Source: CAYNYM01 sp049366815
Lineage (GTDB): Bacteria > Desulfobacterota > DSM-4660 > Desulfatiglandales > HGW-15
DNA length: 64,000 nucleotides
Assembly (NCBI GenBank): GCA_049366815.1
Contig: JBMNCO010000161.1
Span: forward strand, 1 to 64,000
Direction: 5' to 3'
Shown here: positions 37,435-45,902 of the stretch, piece by piece
How positions within the stretch are numbered: position 1 is the stretch's first letter
Layout: the number at the start of each line of letters is the position of its first letter
Translations under genes and position numbers: made by a program
The notes under the pieces: model-generated
What the model saw: the letters and a program-made list of their open reading frames with translations, nothing else
What the model was told of the DNA's origin: nothing
Databases searched by the model: none

Positions 37435-37612
37435 AAAAGCAAGTCATCAACTTCAATTTTTTTTCTAAATCGCGCCAAAAGCACATGGCTGGGATTTTCT
37501 TAAAACCCTGCACCGGTACTTTGTTGTTCGCTGGACAGATAGCAAAAATATGGGCTTCGAGAGCGGGTAAAATGAGGAATACTGGAAAATGAAGAGAAAA
37601 TCTCAGTCAAAA
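37435..37612. other. Spacer before repeat copy 1
   Basis: Non-coding stretch between the VPLPA-CTERM gene and the palindromic repeat. A poly-T run follows the gene by about 20 nt but without a strong stem. Nothing else is recognisable. Confidence 0.35.
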
Positions 37613-37915
37613 TTTTTCGTAACACTTTAGGCTCTTGAAAATTACCCTATCAAGGAGGGCCATGGGAATCTCTTTTCAAAAACGAAAAAATCGGTGCCGG
37701 GGTGTCCGCATGGTCACCGGGCTTCGGGCGGACGGAGCACCACAGGGGAGACACCATGAAAATCAAGGCCTGACAGCTCACGGCATGGAACAGCCGTCCG
37801 CCTAGGCTGCCCCGGCCATATTAGTCTTTTCCATGGCCCTTCGTTTTTGAAAAGAGACTCCCATGGCCCAAATTGCCGGGCTCTTTCAAACAGCTAAACT
37901 CATACAATTTTTCTA
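37613..37915. mobile_element. Palindromic MITE-like element, copy 1
   Basis: About 300 bp repeated, with scattered changes, at 60464-60766. Inside it, a 27-bp inverted repeat (37660-37686 and 37840-37866; 26 of 27 bases match) encloses about 150 bp. Further inward, GCCGGGG pairs with CCCCGGC. The outermost 40 bp on both sides are also related as an imperfect inverted repeat (GTA-x4-TTTAG-x4-TTGAAA). No transposase or conserved reading frame is present; a five-codon frame MKIKA is kept in both copies and may be chance. The structure suits a non-autonomous transposon or a mobile structured RNA. Confidence 0.7.
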
Positions 37916-37979
37916 TCTCACAGCTTTTTTACCCATTTCATACATGTCATTGAACGGTTACGATTCGACTGTGGGGGGA

Positions 37980-38013
37980 AATAATAAAAAAAGGGGGTGT
38001 TGCCGCGCCCCCT
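37980..38013 (-). terminator. Intrinsic terminator on the minus strand without an upstream gene
   Basis: On the minus strand an 8-bp GC-rich stem (AGGGGGCG pairing with CACCCCCT, one G-U pair, 6-nt loop) is followed by a run of T residues (complement of 37980-37991). It is a textbook Rho-independent terminator. No minus-strand gene ends here: to the right lies 270 bp and then a plus-strand gene. It may end a small RNA, or terminate antisense transcription. Confidence 0.6.
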
Positions 38014-38284
38014 GCCCGCATCAAGTCCGATACGGACTATCTTACCCATCCCATCATTCGCGGTCTCATGCGTTGGGTCTTCCTGTCCCATTGCCAAGCC
38101 CATGACCTATTTCCTTTCGTCCCTTGACAAAATGGACTCGTTGACCCATATTCCTTGATATCTTGTCAATAATCCTCGTTGTGCCAGAAATACGCCTCGA
38201 TATGCTTCTCGTTTCCGGCCCAATATTCGAGACAGTATTGTCATCACGAACAATCAGCCGACTAACTTTCTGAGGTTACCACCG
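38014..38284. other. Non-coding region, possible minus-strand small RNA
   Basis: This stretch lies between an orphan minus-strand terminator and the start of the MFS gene. A 61-codon minus-strand frame (37918-38103) begins here but runs straight through the terminator stem, so I reject it as a gene. A short perfect hairpin (AGTCCG-ATA-CGGACT) occurs near 38025-38040. A minus-strand small RNA is possible; no clear promoter is assigned. Confidence 0.3.
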
Positions 38285-39484
38285 ATGGTGTCAAAGGAAA
38301 CCATTTCCGACAGTTCCGATCCGTGCCCATCCGAAAACCAGAGCGAATTTCAGACCGGGCGTGTTCTCACCCTCTCAGTCAGCCATTTTGTCAACGATAC
38401 CTACTCAAGCTTTCTAGCCCCATTACTCCCTCTGATCATCGACAAGCTCTCTTTGTCACTGACCCAGGCCGGATTTCTCACCACTGTAATGCAGATCCCT
38501 TCACTTGCGAATCCCTATATCGGTATCCTGGCCGACAGGATCAGCGTTCGCTATTTCATTATCCTAGCTCCCTCACTCACGGCCGTACCCATGAGTCTAG
38601 TAGGACTGGCGCCCAGTTATGGTGTATTACTCCTCCTCATGCTTGGCACGGGCATCAGTGTCTCGATGTTTCATGTCCCTGCACCGGTCATGATTTACCG
38701 GTTATCCGGCATCAAGGCAGGGCGAGGGATGAGCTTTTTTATGACGGGTGGCGAACTGGCAAGGACTGTTGGCCCACTTGCAGCGGTGGGGACGGTTTCA
38801 CTGCTCGGATTAGAGGGTTTCTATCCGATCATGATCTTCGGGCTCCTCACTTCATTGTGGCTTTATCTGGGATTTCGCGATGTGCCTCTCAAAACCGTCG
38901 GGAAAACACCCTCGTCCGTACGAAAAACCTGGAAAGAGATACGCCATATCCTGTTGCCACTTTCCATCATACTCTTTGCACGAGGCTTCATGCATGCCTG
39001 CCTGACCGCCTTTCTTCCCACCTTTATCAGGACCGAAACCGGGAACCTGTGGCTCGGTGGTATTGCACTCACCCTGTTTGAGTCTATGGGCGTCGCGGGT
39101 ATCATGGCCGCTGGGACATTGAGCGACCGTTTGGGCAGAGGTCGTATCCTCCTGTTCTCACTATTGGGTGCGCCCATATTTCTTTTGCTCTTTGTTTCAT
39201 TCGGAGGGTGGTTCCGCTTTTTGTCATTGGCGTTTACCGGTTTTAGTCTCCTGTCGACAACACCGGTCATGCTTGCTCTGGTGCAGGACCACGCGAAAAG
39301 CAGCCCGTCCACGGCCAATGGCCTCTTTATGATGATGTCTTTCATGGGTCGCTCGGCCACGGTTGTACTTGTTGGCCTTGTCAGTGATCATCTCGGCCTG
39401 CGGACCGCATACCTGGTCAGTGCCGTCGCAGGTCTGGCTGCCATCCCCTTTGTCCTCAGGTTGACCGACAGGCATCCTCAATAA
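38285..39484 (+). CDS. MFS transporter, fosmidomycin-resistance (Fsr) type
   Basis: Major facilitator protein of 399 residues with about 12 hydrophobic segments split by a central basic loop (about 195-215). The first segment SHFVNDTYSSFLAPLLPLI is the signature of the Fsr subgroup. The MFS loop motif appears as GILADRISVRYFI in the first half and GTLSDRLGRGRILL in the second. Subgroup members export small hydrophobic or charged molecules by proton antiport; the substrate here is unknown. It stands alone: the next gene is convergent. The ATG has only a weak GAGG upstream (about 12 nt). Confidence 0.88.
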   Translation: MVSKETISDSSDPCPSENQSEFQTGRVLTLSVSHFVNDTYSSFLAPLLPLIIDKLSLSLTQAGFLTTVMQIPSLANPYIGILADRISVRYFIILAPSLTAVPMSLVGLAPSYGVLLLLMLGTGISVSMFHVPAPVMIYRLSGIKAGRGMSFFMTGGELARTVGPLAAVGTVSLLGLEGFYPIMIFGLLTSLWLYLGFRDVPLKTVGKTPSSVRKTWKEIRHILLPLSIILFARGFMHACLTAFLPTFIRTETGNLWLGGIALTLFESMGVAGIMAAGTLSDRLGRGRILLFSLLGAPIFLLLFVSFGGWFRFLSLAFTGFSLLSTTPVMLALVQDHAKSSPSTANGLFMMMSFMGRSATVVLVGLVSDHLGLRTAYLVSAVAGLAAIPFVLRLTDRHPQ

Positions 39485-39680
39485 AAAATAGGCCGATATC
39501 ACGCGGACCAAGTGTTCTAAGAGCCTTGTTCTGCCCCCCGTCCTGCCGCCATCCTGGCAGAGTGTCGGGGTTCCGAGAAAAGGAAACCCCCTCCGACAAA
39601 AAACATCAGCGGGGGCTGACCGGTCACGAGGCCGTGGCCTGTCCAAAGAACGCTTCCCTTTTGTGGCTATCGAAATCCTA

Positions 39681-40148
39681 TCAGGCTCTTCTTATTATCT
39701 CCACGGTACCTTGCGTCCCATCCACTCGTATGATGTCACCATCCTTGATGGCCCCGGTGGCACCCTCCACTCCCACTACCGCAGGAATGCCGCAATCTCT
39801 TGCATATCTTGAAGCGAATGCCACTGTACCACCCCGTTCCGATACCAGGGCGTTTAGCCTTGGCATAACATGTATCACCGCCCGCGAAGCGGCTGAACAC
39901 ACCAAAAGAGAGCCTTCTTTGATTCCGAGGCCATCTGCAAAATCGCTCAGAACGCTAGCACGTCCCTCAGCAACTCCGTGGGACGCCTTAAGTCCCGCCA
40001 GTTTTACACCCACACCCTCCTTGGTGGATTTTCTTACCTGTTCAGCATCAATGGGCGAGATTTCCGGCTTCCGGTATAAATCTGTGCAACTCTCAATATC
40101 CTCTTCACTAAATTTAAATTTTTCACCAGCCAATTGTTCCCTTATCAC
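39681..40148 (-). CDS. Stand-alone PEP-utilizing-enzyme swivel domain lacking the phospho-histidine
   Basis: 155-residue protein that is little more than the mobile (phosphohistidine) domain of PEP synthase/PPDK/enzyme I. The fold is clear: GLKASHGVAEGRASVLSD, GSLLVCS, LVSERGGTVAFASRYARDCGIPAVVGV and DGDIIRVDGTQGTVEI. In active enzymes the loop reads GG-x-x-SH; here the histidine position is F111, so it cannot carry phosphate in the usual way. The start is a GTG at 40148 with AAAGGA 6-7 nt upstream, so it is not a fragment of a longer reading frame. It is divergent from a LysR gene that begins 160 nt away and may control it. A regulatory or carrier role is possible but unknown. Confidence 0.75.
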   Translation of the reverse strand: MIREQLAGEKFKFSEEDIESCTDLYRKPEISPIDAEQVRKSTKEGVGVKLAGLKASHGVAEGRASVLSDFADGLGIKEGSLLVCSAASRAVIHVMPRLNALVSERGGTVAFASRYARDCGIPAVVGVEGATGAIKDGDIIRVDGTQGTVEIIRRA

Positions 40149-40310
40149 GTTTTTTCCTTTCTCTTTTGACCCTGCAATAGCCTTTTCAGCCCAGGCAATT
40201 TCGTGGCTCCTATTCCAACTGGTGCCAAAAAAATATACCGGTCACCTTGACATGTCCAATCAAAAAAAATTAAAATCAATTAAATAATTCTTAATACTTT
40301 GCAGGATGCG

Positions 40311-41222
40311 ATGATTCTCAATATCAATCAGCTTCGAGCATTCTATACTGCCGCGAGACTGGGCAGCGTTTCAAAAGCCGCGGAGAATCTTATGGTTACC
40401 CCGCCGGCAATCACCATGCAGATCAAACAACTGGAAAAGACCATAGGCATAAGACTCCTATTTCGCAAAGGAAATACCATCAGACTCACCCATTTGGGAT
40501 TGGATGTCCAAAAAAAGGCGGAAGGAATCTTTGACCGTATCAATGAAATGGAAGACTTCTTTGAAGACATAACCATTGGAAGGTCTGGTGAATTGCGAAT
40601 TGGATGCCCCCAAACCCCTGCCAAACATCTCATGCCGCGCCTTATCGAGGCATTTAAAAAGACATATCCTGGGGTAAAAATCATCCTGGACCAGGGGGCC
40701 AATTCAGATATGCTCCAGAGCATCATGGAACGCAGGAATGAGCTGGCCATTATCCGGCACAGTGCGGAAGACAAGAGACTCAAGATAAGACTGATCGGAA
40801 TAGAAAAAATAGTGCTCGTGGCCGCACCAGGAAGCACCCTTACCCATAGCGAACAAGTCTCAGTCGCCCAACTTACACAGGTCCCCTTTATCGCTTATAA
40901 GCAAGGTTCCGGTGTCAGAGAGGTCCTTTCCGAGTATTTCCGAAGATTTAAGGTAATTCCTCCGACTTTGGCGATGGAATCAGCCAGCGCCGATTTCATC
41001 AAGGAGCTTGTGCGTCGGGATGTCGGCATGGCCTTCATCGAAAGACATGCCGTGAAAGAGGAATTGGCGGCAGGATTTTTGAAAGAGGTTCATGTTTTGG
41101 AAGGTGCTCCAAAAATCAAGTTTGGCATTGGATATCTTAACCGTAAGGATCTGTCCCCCGCTGCCTGGGCCTTTCTAAGGCTCATAGACAGATCAAGTGA
41201 TTTGTTGCCATTTACAGGCTGA
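40311..41222 (+). CDS. LysR-family transcriptional regulator
   Basis: LysR regulator of 303 residues. The winged helix-turn-helix is at 1-65 (INQLRAFYTAARLGSVSKAAENLMVTPPAITMQIKQLEKTIG), followed by a linker helix and a periplasmic-binding-like effector domain (about 90-300; GELRIGCPQTPAKHLMPRLIEAFKK). I take the ATG at 40311, with AGGA 4 nt upstream; the open frame includes a TTG four codons earlier. The nearest gene on the other strand, the PEP-type swivel protein, is divergent across 160 bp, the usual arrangement of a LysR protein with its target. The effector is unknown. Confidence 0.92.
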   Translation: MILNINQLRAFYTAARLGSVSKAAENLMVTPPAITMQIKQLEKTIGIRLLFRKGNTIRLTHLGLDVQKKAEGIFDRINEMEDFFEDITIGRSGELRIGCPQTPAKHLMPRLIEAFKKTYPGVKIILDQGANSDMLQSIMERRNELAIIRHSAEDKRLKIRLIGIEKIVLVAAPGSTLTHSEQVSVAQLTQVPFIAYKQGSGVREVLSEYFRRFKVIPPTLAMESASADFIKELVRRDVGMAFIERHAVKEELAAGFLKEVHVLEGAPKIKFGIGYLNRKDLSPAAWAFLRLIDRSSDLLPFTG

Positions 41223-41307
41223 TGTCCGAGTGATCTTGGTTATTTTGTAACTACGCAGCTAGATACGCTGGTGGCATTAAGGCTGTGAGGTGCCGCAGGA
41301 AGGGAAC

Positions 41308-41600
41308 ATGTGTGATCACAGGAAACTCAGAGCGTTTGAATCGGCTGATGAAGTGGACCTTCTGATCTATCGTGAGAGTCAGGCCGAGTATCTCCGATCT
41401 CTTGAAATCGTGGTAGTCTCCTAAAGAGAGTTGCACGACCGGCTTGGCCTGTCAAAGCACCTGGGGTATTCTTATGAACGTGAAATTTCTACCTGTGAAT
41501 CAAAATTTGTGGAAGCCGAGAAGGTTTCGGGCGCCCTGCTTCAATCAATGCGCGGATGGCGAAGGGTTCGGAAACTCATAGCCTTTAGCCTACAGCCTAA
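41308..41600 (+). pseudogene. Four-helix-bundle (S23/IVS-type) protein pseudogene
   Basis: The frame starts MCDHRKLRAFESADEVDLLIYR, the N-terminus of the small four-helix-bundle family (TIGR02436). It jumps directly to SQAEYLRSLEIVVVS, which corresponds to helix 3 of that family. The middle helix with the usual SQMRRAA/SIPSNIVEG sequence is missing. An in-frame TAA at 41422 then interrupts it, after which the family ending resumes in the same frame (RELHDRLGLSKHLGYSYE and the following helix). So there is one internal deletion and one nonsense codon. A fair ribosome site (AGGAAGGG) remains before the ATG. Members occur in rRNA intervening sequences and as stand-alone genes; their function is unclear. 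The exact 3' limit is approximate. Confidence 0.65.
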
Positions 41601-41739
41601 CCAATCTGAACAGTCAGATTATTTTTTAACCTTCTCATGGTGCAAAAGGTTTTGTCAGAACCATGAGTATGGGATAGAGAAGCCTTTTCCTCCCGGGGCA
41701 TGTGAGAGAGGACGTTGCCCCCGATACCAACCCGGTATG

Positions 41740-42393
41740 TCATCCAGACTGCTTAATCCTCGCCGCTTCCAATCGAAGCATGGAACGATCATGAATCCCG
41801 GCGAACACAGGCAGGGCGACCATGGCCCCAAGTAGAGCCAAAAACATGTCCCATTGTGCATCCCAGACATCTCCCTGGGACCCGAGGAAGGCCTGGCCCA
41901 CCTCAGAGGCTACGATAAGCGTAATCCACCACTCCAAAAGTTCCCAGAAGGCCGCGACAGCCAAAACGACGCTAACCACAATGAAATAGAGCCAACCACC
42001 GCGCTTCAAGGGTGTCTCCTTCAGCAATATCTCGCGGATGACAAACGCAGGAAATACGCCAAGCGCAACATGTCCCACCCGGTCATAATGGTTTCTGCTG
42101 AGACCGAAGTATTCCTCGGCCCAGTTACCAAGCGGCGTTTCCGCGTAAGTATAATAGCCCCCATAAATCAGAATCAGAACGTGAAGGAATACAAACCAGT
42201 AAACCATGTGTGACATTGGGAGCCGACGATAAAGGACCACCAATGTGGTGACAAGTGCAAGCCCGGGACCCACCTCCAGCATCCAACTCAACCTTCCAGC
42301 GGGGGGATCAATCAGCGTGAGAATACATACGAGCAATAACGCCACCAGAATTATAGAAGGAACCATGAAGTACTTCATGGATGGGTTATTCAT
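41740..42393 (-). CDS. DUF2238 (YjdF-like) inner-membrane protein
   Basis: 217-residue integral membrane protein with about six hydrophobic segments. Family signatures are HYDRVGHVALGVFPAFVIRE (mid-protein) and GDVWDAQWDMFLALLGA near the C-terminus, together with FWELLEWW. This is the DUF2238/YjdF family, whose conserved Asp, His and Glu within membrane segments suggest metal or proton chemistry, but no function is established. I use the ATG at 42393 (AGGGGGAG just upstream) over a TTG eight codons earlier. The gene follows the second acyl-CoA ligase in the same direction after about 120 nt. Confidence 0.85.
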   Translation of the reverse strand: MNNPSMKYFMVPSIILVALLLVCILTLIDPPAGRLSWMLEVGPGLALVTTLVVLYRRLPMSHMVYWFVFLHVLILIYGGYYTYAETPLGNWAEEYFGLSRNHYDRVGHVALGVFPAFVIREILLKETPLKRGGWLYFIVVSVVLAVAAFWELLEWWITLIVASEVGQAFLGSQGDVWDAQWDMFLALLGAMVALPVFAGIHDRSMLRLEAARIKQSG

Positions 42394-42514
42394 TACTCCC
42401 CCTTCAACCTGTTTCAAAAGACCTCTTTCCCGTGGAATTCCTCTGCATTTTCAACGGATTCTGTTCTCCACCAGAACCTACTTCTTAGGAAAATTGCCAC
42501 AGAAAATTGACAGA

Positions 42515-44089
42515 TCACTTTTTCGCGCCCTTCCGATAAGTATCCCTCAATGCCTTTTTAAAAACCTTTCCCGAGCCGGTGCGCGGAAGTGATTCCATAA
42601 AATCAACGCCCTTGGGGGCCTTATAATGGGCGAGATGCCTTTTGCAGAAGCTGATGATTTCATCTTCAGTGGCTTTTCCACCAGATTTCAAAACTACGCA
42701 GGCCTTGACCGCTTCACCCCATTTGGGGTCAGGCACGCCTATCACTGCAGCCTCCAGGATGTCGGGGTGTTGATAGAGCACATTTTCGATTTCCGTGGAA
42801 TAGACATTCTCGCCGCCGGTCAGGATGATGTCCTTTTTGCGATCCACGATCGTCACGTACCGTTCTTCGTTGAGGACGGCCAGATCCCCGGTATAGAACC
42901 AGCCGTCCTTGAAAGCCTTGGCCGTCTCTCCAGGAAGGTTCCAGTATCCGGGGGTGACCGTATCTCCCTTCACGATAATCTCCCCCACATGCTCATTATC
43001 CCTTTCCACTTCGTTGTCATCGCTGTCAACGACCTTTAGGCTCACACCGATGAATTCCCGCCCTGTGCTGGCCTTGAATTTGAGTTGATCTTCCCATGAA
43101 AGTCCTCTGAGATGGTCCTTCAGGACGGAAAGAGTCAGATAGGGGCTGGTTTCCGTCATGCCGTAGGTCTGGATATAATCGCACTTGAAGACCTCCAGAA
43201 TCTTTCGAACGACCTCAGGCGCTATGGGGGCACCCCCGCTCAGAAGCACCCGCAGGCTGGAATAATCAAAGCGGCCTACGTCGGGATGGTTGATCATCAT
43301 GTTAAGCATTGTCGGGATCAAGTTCGTCAGGGTAATCCTCTCCTCCGCAATACCCTCGAGCACTCGAAGGGCATCGAAGGCGGGTTGGATCACATGCTTG
43401 CCACCCACCCAGGTAATGGCAAAGGTGGCCCAGGCATCCGCCAGGTGAAAGAGGGGCGCCACATGAAACCATGTATCCTTGTCGGAAAGGCCGATCTCCG
43501 CAATCGTCCCCAGGGCATGTGTCTTGACGTTTTTGTGGGTGAGCATCACCCCCTTCGGTCGCCCCGTTGTCCCACTTGTATAATAAAGGTGTGCCAGGTC
43601 ATCGTCCCCCATAGCTCCATCTTGTTGAGGGGGCATATCGGATTGGTCTTTCAGGAGAGATTCGTAGTCCCACTGGCGGGACCCTGAAATCTTAAAATCC
43701 CTCTGGGTCCATATCATCCCTTCAAGAGCCGGCACATTCATTGAGATATCCCCAACCATACCACTGAAAAGACCCTGTATAATCATGATTCGTGCCTGGC
43801 AGTCATTCAAAATCATGGCCAGTTCCGGGGTTGACAGTCTGATATTGAGAGGCACCAGGACAAGGCCTAAATGGGTCGCTGCGAAATAGGACTCAAGAAA
43901 AACGTGACAGTTCTGATGGAGAATGGCCACGCGATCCCCCCTCTTAAGTCCATGGGCTCTCAAGACGTTGGATAAACACCAGACCCGCCTTGAAAAGGTC
44001 TCGTAGTCCATCCTTAAATCTCCGCAGACTACTGCCTCCTTGTGAGGAAAGAGCCTAACCGCCCTGTGAAGAATTTCATTCAACGGCAT
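42515..44089 (-). CDS. AMP-forming acyl-CoA ligase 2
   Basis: Acyl-CoA synthetase, 524 residues, paralogous to the ligase at 9.1 kb. Motifs: LYYTSGTTGRPKGVMLTHKN (ATP loop), IQTYGMTETSP, GWFYTGDLAVLNEERYVTIVDRKKD and the catalytic lysine in TGSGKVFKKALR. It should form acyl-CoA from a medium/long-chain or aryl acid with ATP and CoA. The ATG at 44089 has GGGGGT 8 nt upstream; the frame continues ten codons to a GTG without a ribosome site. The two ligases share the same general layout, but the candidate TetR operator before the first one is not seen here, which suggests separate regulation. Confidence 0.92.
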   Translation of the reverse strand: MPLNEILHRAVRLFPHKEAVVCGDLRMDYETFSRRVWCLSNVLRAHGLKRGDRVAILHQNCHVFLESYFAATHLGLVLVPLNIRLSTPELAMILNDCQARIMIIQGLFSGMVGDISMNVPALEGMIWTQRDFKISGSRQWDYESLLKDQSDMPPQQDGAMGDDDLAHLYYTSGTTGRPKGVMLTHKNVKTHALGTIAEIGLSDKDTWFHVAPLFHLADAWATFAITWVGGKHVIQPAFDALRVLEGIAEERITLTNLIPTMLNMMINHPDVGRFDYSSLRVLLSGGAPIAPEVVRKILEVFKCDYIQTYGMTETSPYLTLSVLKDHLRGLSWEDQLKFKASTGREFIGVSLKVVDSDDNEVERDNEHVGEIIVKGDTVTPGYWNLPGETAKAFKDGWFYTGDLAVLNEERYVTIVDRKKDIILTGGENVYSTEIENVLYQHPDILEAAVIGVPDPKWGEAVKACVVLKSGGKATEDEIISFCKRHLAHYKAPKGVDFMESLPRTGSGKVFKKALRDTYRKGAKK

Positions 44090-44593
44090 AATCAAGACCC
44101 CCTTGTCTGATTCAGGCACCTTGAATAATCAGTCGAGAAACGCAAAAGCGAACAGATCTACCCTTGCTTAGAACCCATTCCTATTTCATGCGTAAAATTT
44201 CATGACTTTCTCGCCTGATCAACTCGTAAAGTCTTCCGGCAATATAGAACGGTGGTCCGAAAGTTTCCTGATATAAACTCCAGTAAAGAGGAAATTTCTT
44301 GAGAGATGAACCTGAATTTGATAAAAATTACAATTAGGACCTAATAAAAAGGTCTTAAACCTAATTTTGTAAAAATCGAGGATGCTGCACATCTCAGGTT
44401 GATCGTCCAGCCTGAATGGGCATGCATTTTAAATGGTTTCCGGATAAGTCCATGAAAACGCCCGAATGCGTCGCTGTTCTTTTATTTTCATCCTGTTCAA
44501 CCGCGGTGTTTTTTTATGCAACATTGGGGCTGACTATGATAGGAAGCTTACCAACCCGTAGGGGAAACTGCAATTTTAATGAGGTGTTATTCG
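44090..44593. other. Divergent intergenic region with an inverted repeat
   Basis: About 500 bp between acyl-CoA ligase 2 and the small lipoprotein. Its centre holds an AT-rich inverted repeat (44328-44372, listed separately). No gene is supported. Confidence 0.4.
44328..44372. promoter_or_regulatory. Nested inverted repeat in the ligase 2/lipoprotein divergent region
   Basis: TTACAATTAGG (44328-44338) and CCTAATTTTGTAA (44360-44372) pair with a two-base bulge, and inner ACCT/AGGT also pair. It sits about 240 bp from the ligase start and about 220 bp from the lipoprotein start. It may be an operator for either gene or a weak terminator. Confidence 0.35.
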
Positions 44594-44992
44594 ATGAATA
44601 GATTAAAGATTGCCTTCCTTTTTATTGTTTTTTTGATGCTCGGATGTTCGGCATTTTCAGGGAAAGACAGGATGAAGGCCTTTGGTACGGTTTCTAAGGC
44701 TTACGAAAACACACTCCGCGCGTCTCGTTTTGAAACAGCCCGTCAATTCCTGGTTCCTGAGGTTGTCGTTGACAAGGATATCAATCACTACAAGAATGTG
44801 AAGGTCTATGAATATGAGGTCAAAGAATTCAACCTGTCAGATGGCACATCGGAAATTCACCAGACGGCTGAGATCATATATTACAAAATGGACAGTTATA
44901 TTTTAAAGACGATTCGCGATCGACAGTTATGGAAATACAATGAGACGGATAAAGTCTGGCTTCTCCAAACAGGGTTGCCTGAATTTAAATAA
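44594..44992 (+). CDS. Small lipoprotein of unknown function
   Basis: 132-residue lipoprotein. The signal peptide ends in MLGC (C18 would be lipidated). The mature part is charged with alternating beta-type residues (VYEYEVKEFNLSDGTSEIHQTAEIIYYKM ends in strand-rich sequence), a layout seen in NTF2-like or similar small envelope proteins, but I cannot name the family. The ATG at 44594 has GAGGTG 8 nt upstream; five extra codons upstream in frame lack support. It converges with the thioesterase gene, whose stop lies 8 nt away, leaving no room for a terminator between them. Confidence 0.7.
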   Translation: MNRLKIAFLFIVFLMLGCSAFSGKDRMKAFGTVSKAYENTLRASRFETARQFLVPEVVVDKDINHYKNVKVYEYEVKEFNLSDGTSEIHQTAEIIYYKMDSYILKTIRDRQLWKYNETDKVWLLQTGLPEFK

Positions 44993-45000
44993 AACCGGAT

Positions 45001-45474
45001 TCATTTGCCGGGTATCAAACGCTCCGGGATCTGAACCGCGACAACCTCTCCACGTGCGCAGACCTCTCCATTTGCCGAAAGCTTACTCTCTACGACAACC
45101 TTCCGGCCTTTGATCTCTCTCGCCCGTCCACGTATTTCTAAAGGCACACCTATAGGCGTTGGCCGGACGAAATCCACGTGAAGCGACGCCGTCATGAATC
45201 GCAAAGGGGGTTGCGTATCCATTCCGCGGCCTTCGGCCCGATAGGCGCAAGCGGAGGCCGTCCCGGTGCTGTGGCAATCGATAAGGGATGCGATAAGGCC
45301 ACCGTAAACATATTCGGGAAGGGCGGTATGATAGGTCCTGGGCTCGAACAGACATAGTGTCTCTTCACCATCCCAATAACTCTTGATCTGTAAACCTTCC
45401 CCGTTCAACCGGCCGCATCCGTAGCAATGGGACAGATTATCCGGATAGTGGTCCTGAAACGCTTTTTGTATCAC
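45001..45474 (-). CDS. PaaI-type hotdog thioesterase
   Basis: Hotdog-fold protein of 157 residues. CYGCGRLNGEGLQIKSYWDGEE at the start, YVYGGLIASLIDCHSTGTASACAY (the central helix that carries the catalytic acidic/His residues) and PLRFMTASLHVDFVRPTPIGVPLEIRGRAREIKGRKVVVESKL match the PaaI/4HBT family. It probably releases CoA from acyl- or aryl-CoA esters, consistent with the ligases in the region. The start is a GTG at 45474 with AAAGGAAA about 5 nt upstream. CYGCG also appears in many members and may stabilise the N-terminus. Confidence 0.85.
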   Translation of the reverse strand: MIQKAFQDHYPDNLSHCYGCGRLNGEGLQIKSYWDGEETLCLFEPRTYHTALPEYVYGGLIASLIDCHSTGTASACAYRAEGRGMDTQPPLRFMTASLHVDFVRPTPIGVPLEIRGRAREIKGRKVVVESKLSANGEVCARGEVVAVQIPERLIPGK

Positions 45475-45902
45475 TGTCTTTCCTTTCTTCTACAATGCGA
45501 CTTTTTTCCGACGGCGCGACCCTCCTGCCTCATCCACCGTGCTGATATCGTCTTGAACTGCACGTCTTGGGTATAAAAACAAAGCTTTTTCCTAAAGTCA
45601 ATTTACATTTTAAAAGCGGGACCATCACAAATAAATCAAAGTGACACGATAGGCAAGCGCTATAGGCATTCTCTGACCTGAACCGACCCGCTCTCCTTGG
45701 GAAGTGCTGTTTTTTCTTGACAGGCAGGTCCTGATAGCTGAAGGTTTACCACCTGCCGGCTATTCTTAACAGGGGGTTTAACCACTTTAAATTCTATAAA
45801 AATTTTGGACGGTCTTCTGCGGGGAGGTATGCGCAGCAGGGGTTTGCTTGGAGGCTCGGTGTGGGAACCATACCTGTCCGGTTCATTGATCGGAGGATAT
45901 GT
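45475..45902. other. Divergent intergenic region
   Basis: 428 bp between the thioesterase and the GYF-AIM24 gene. AT-rich stretches near 45580-45640 may hold promoters for both directions, but no -35/-10 pair stands out. A frame extension of the AIM24 gene to 45861 is not family-like. Confidence 0.35.

Noticed and set aside
37918..38103. 61-codon minus-strand frame starting MGLAMGQ
   Set aside because: It runs through a strong intrinsic terminator stem and T-run, so it would not be transcribed as a whole.
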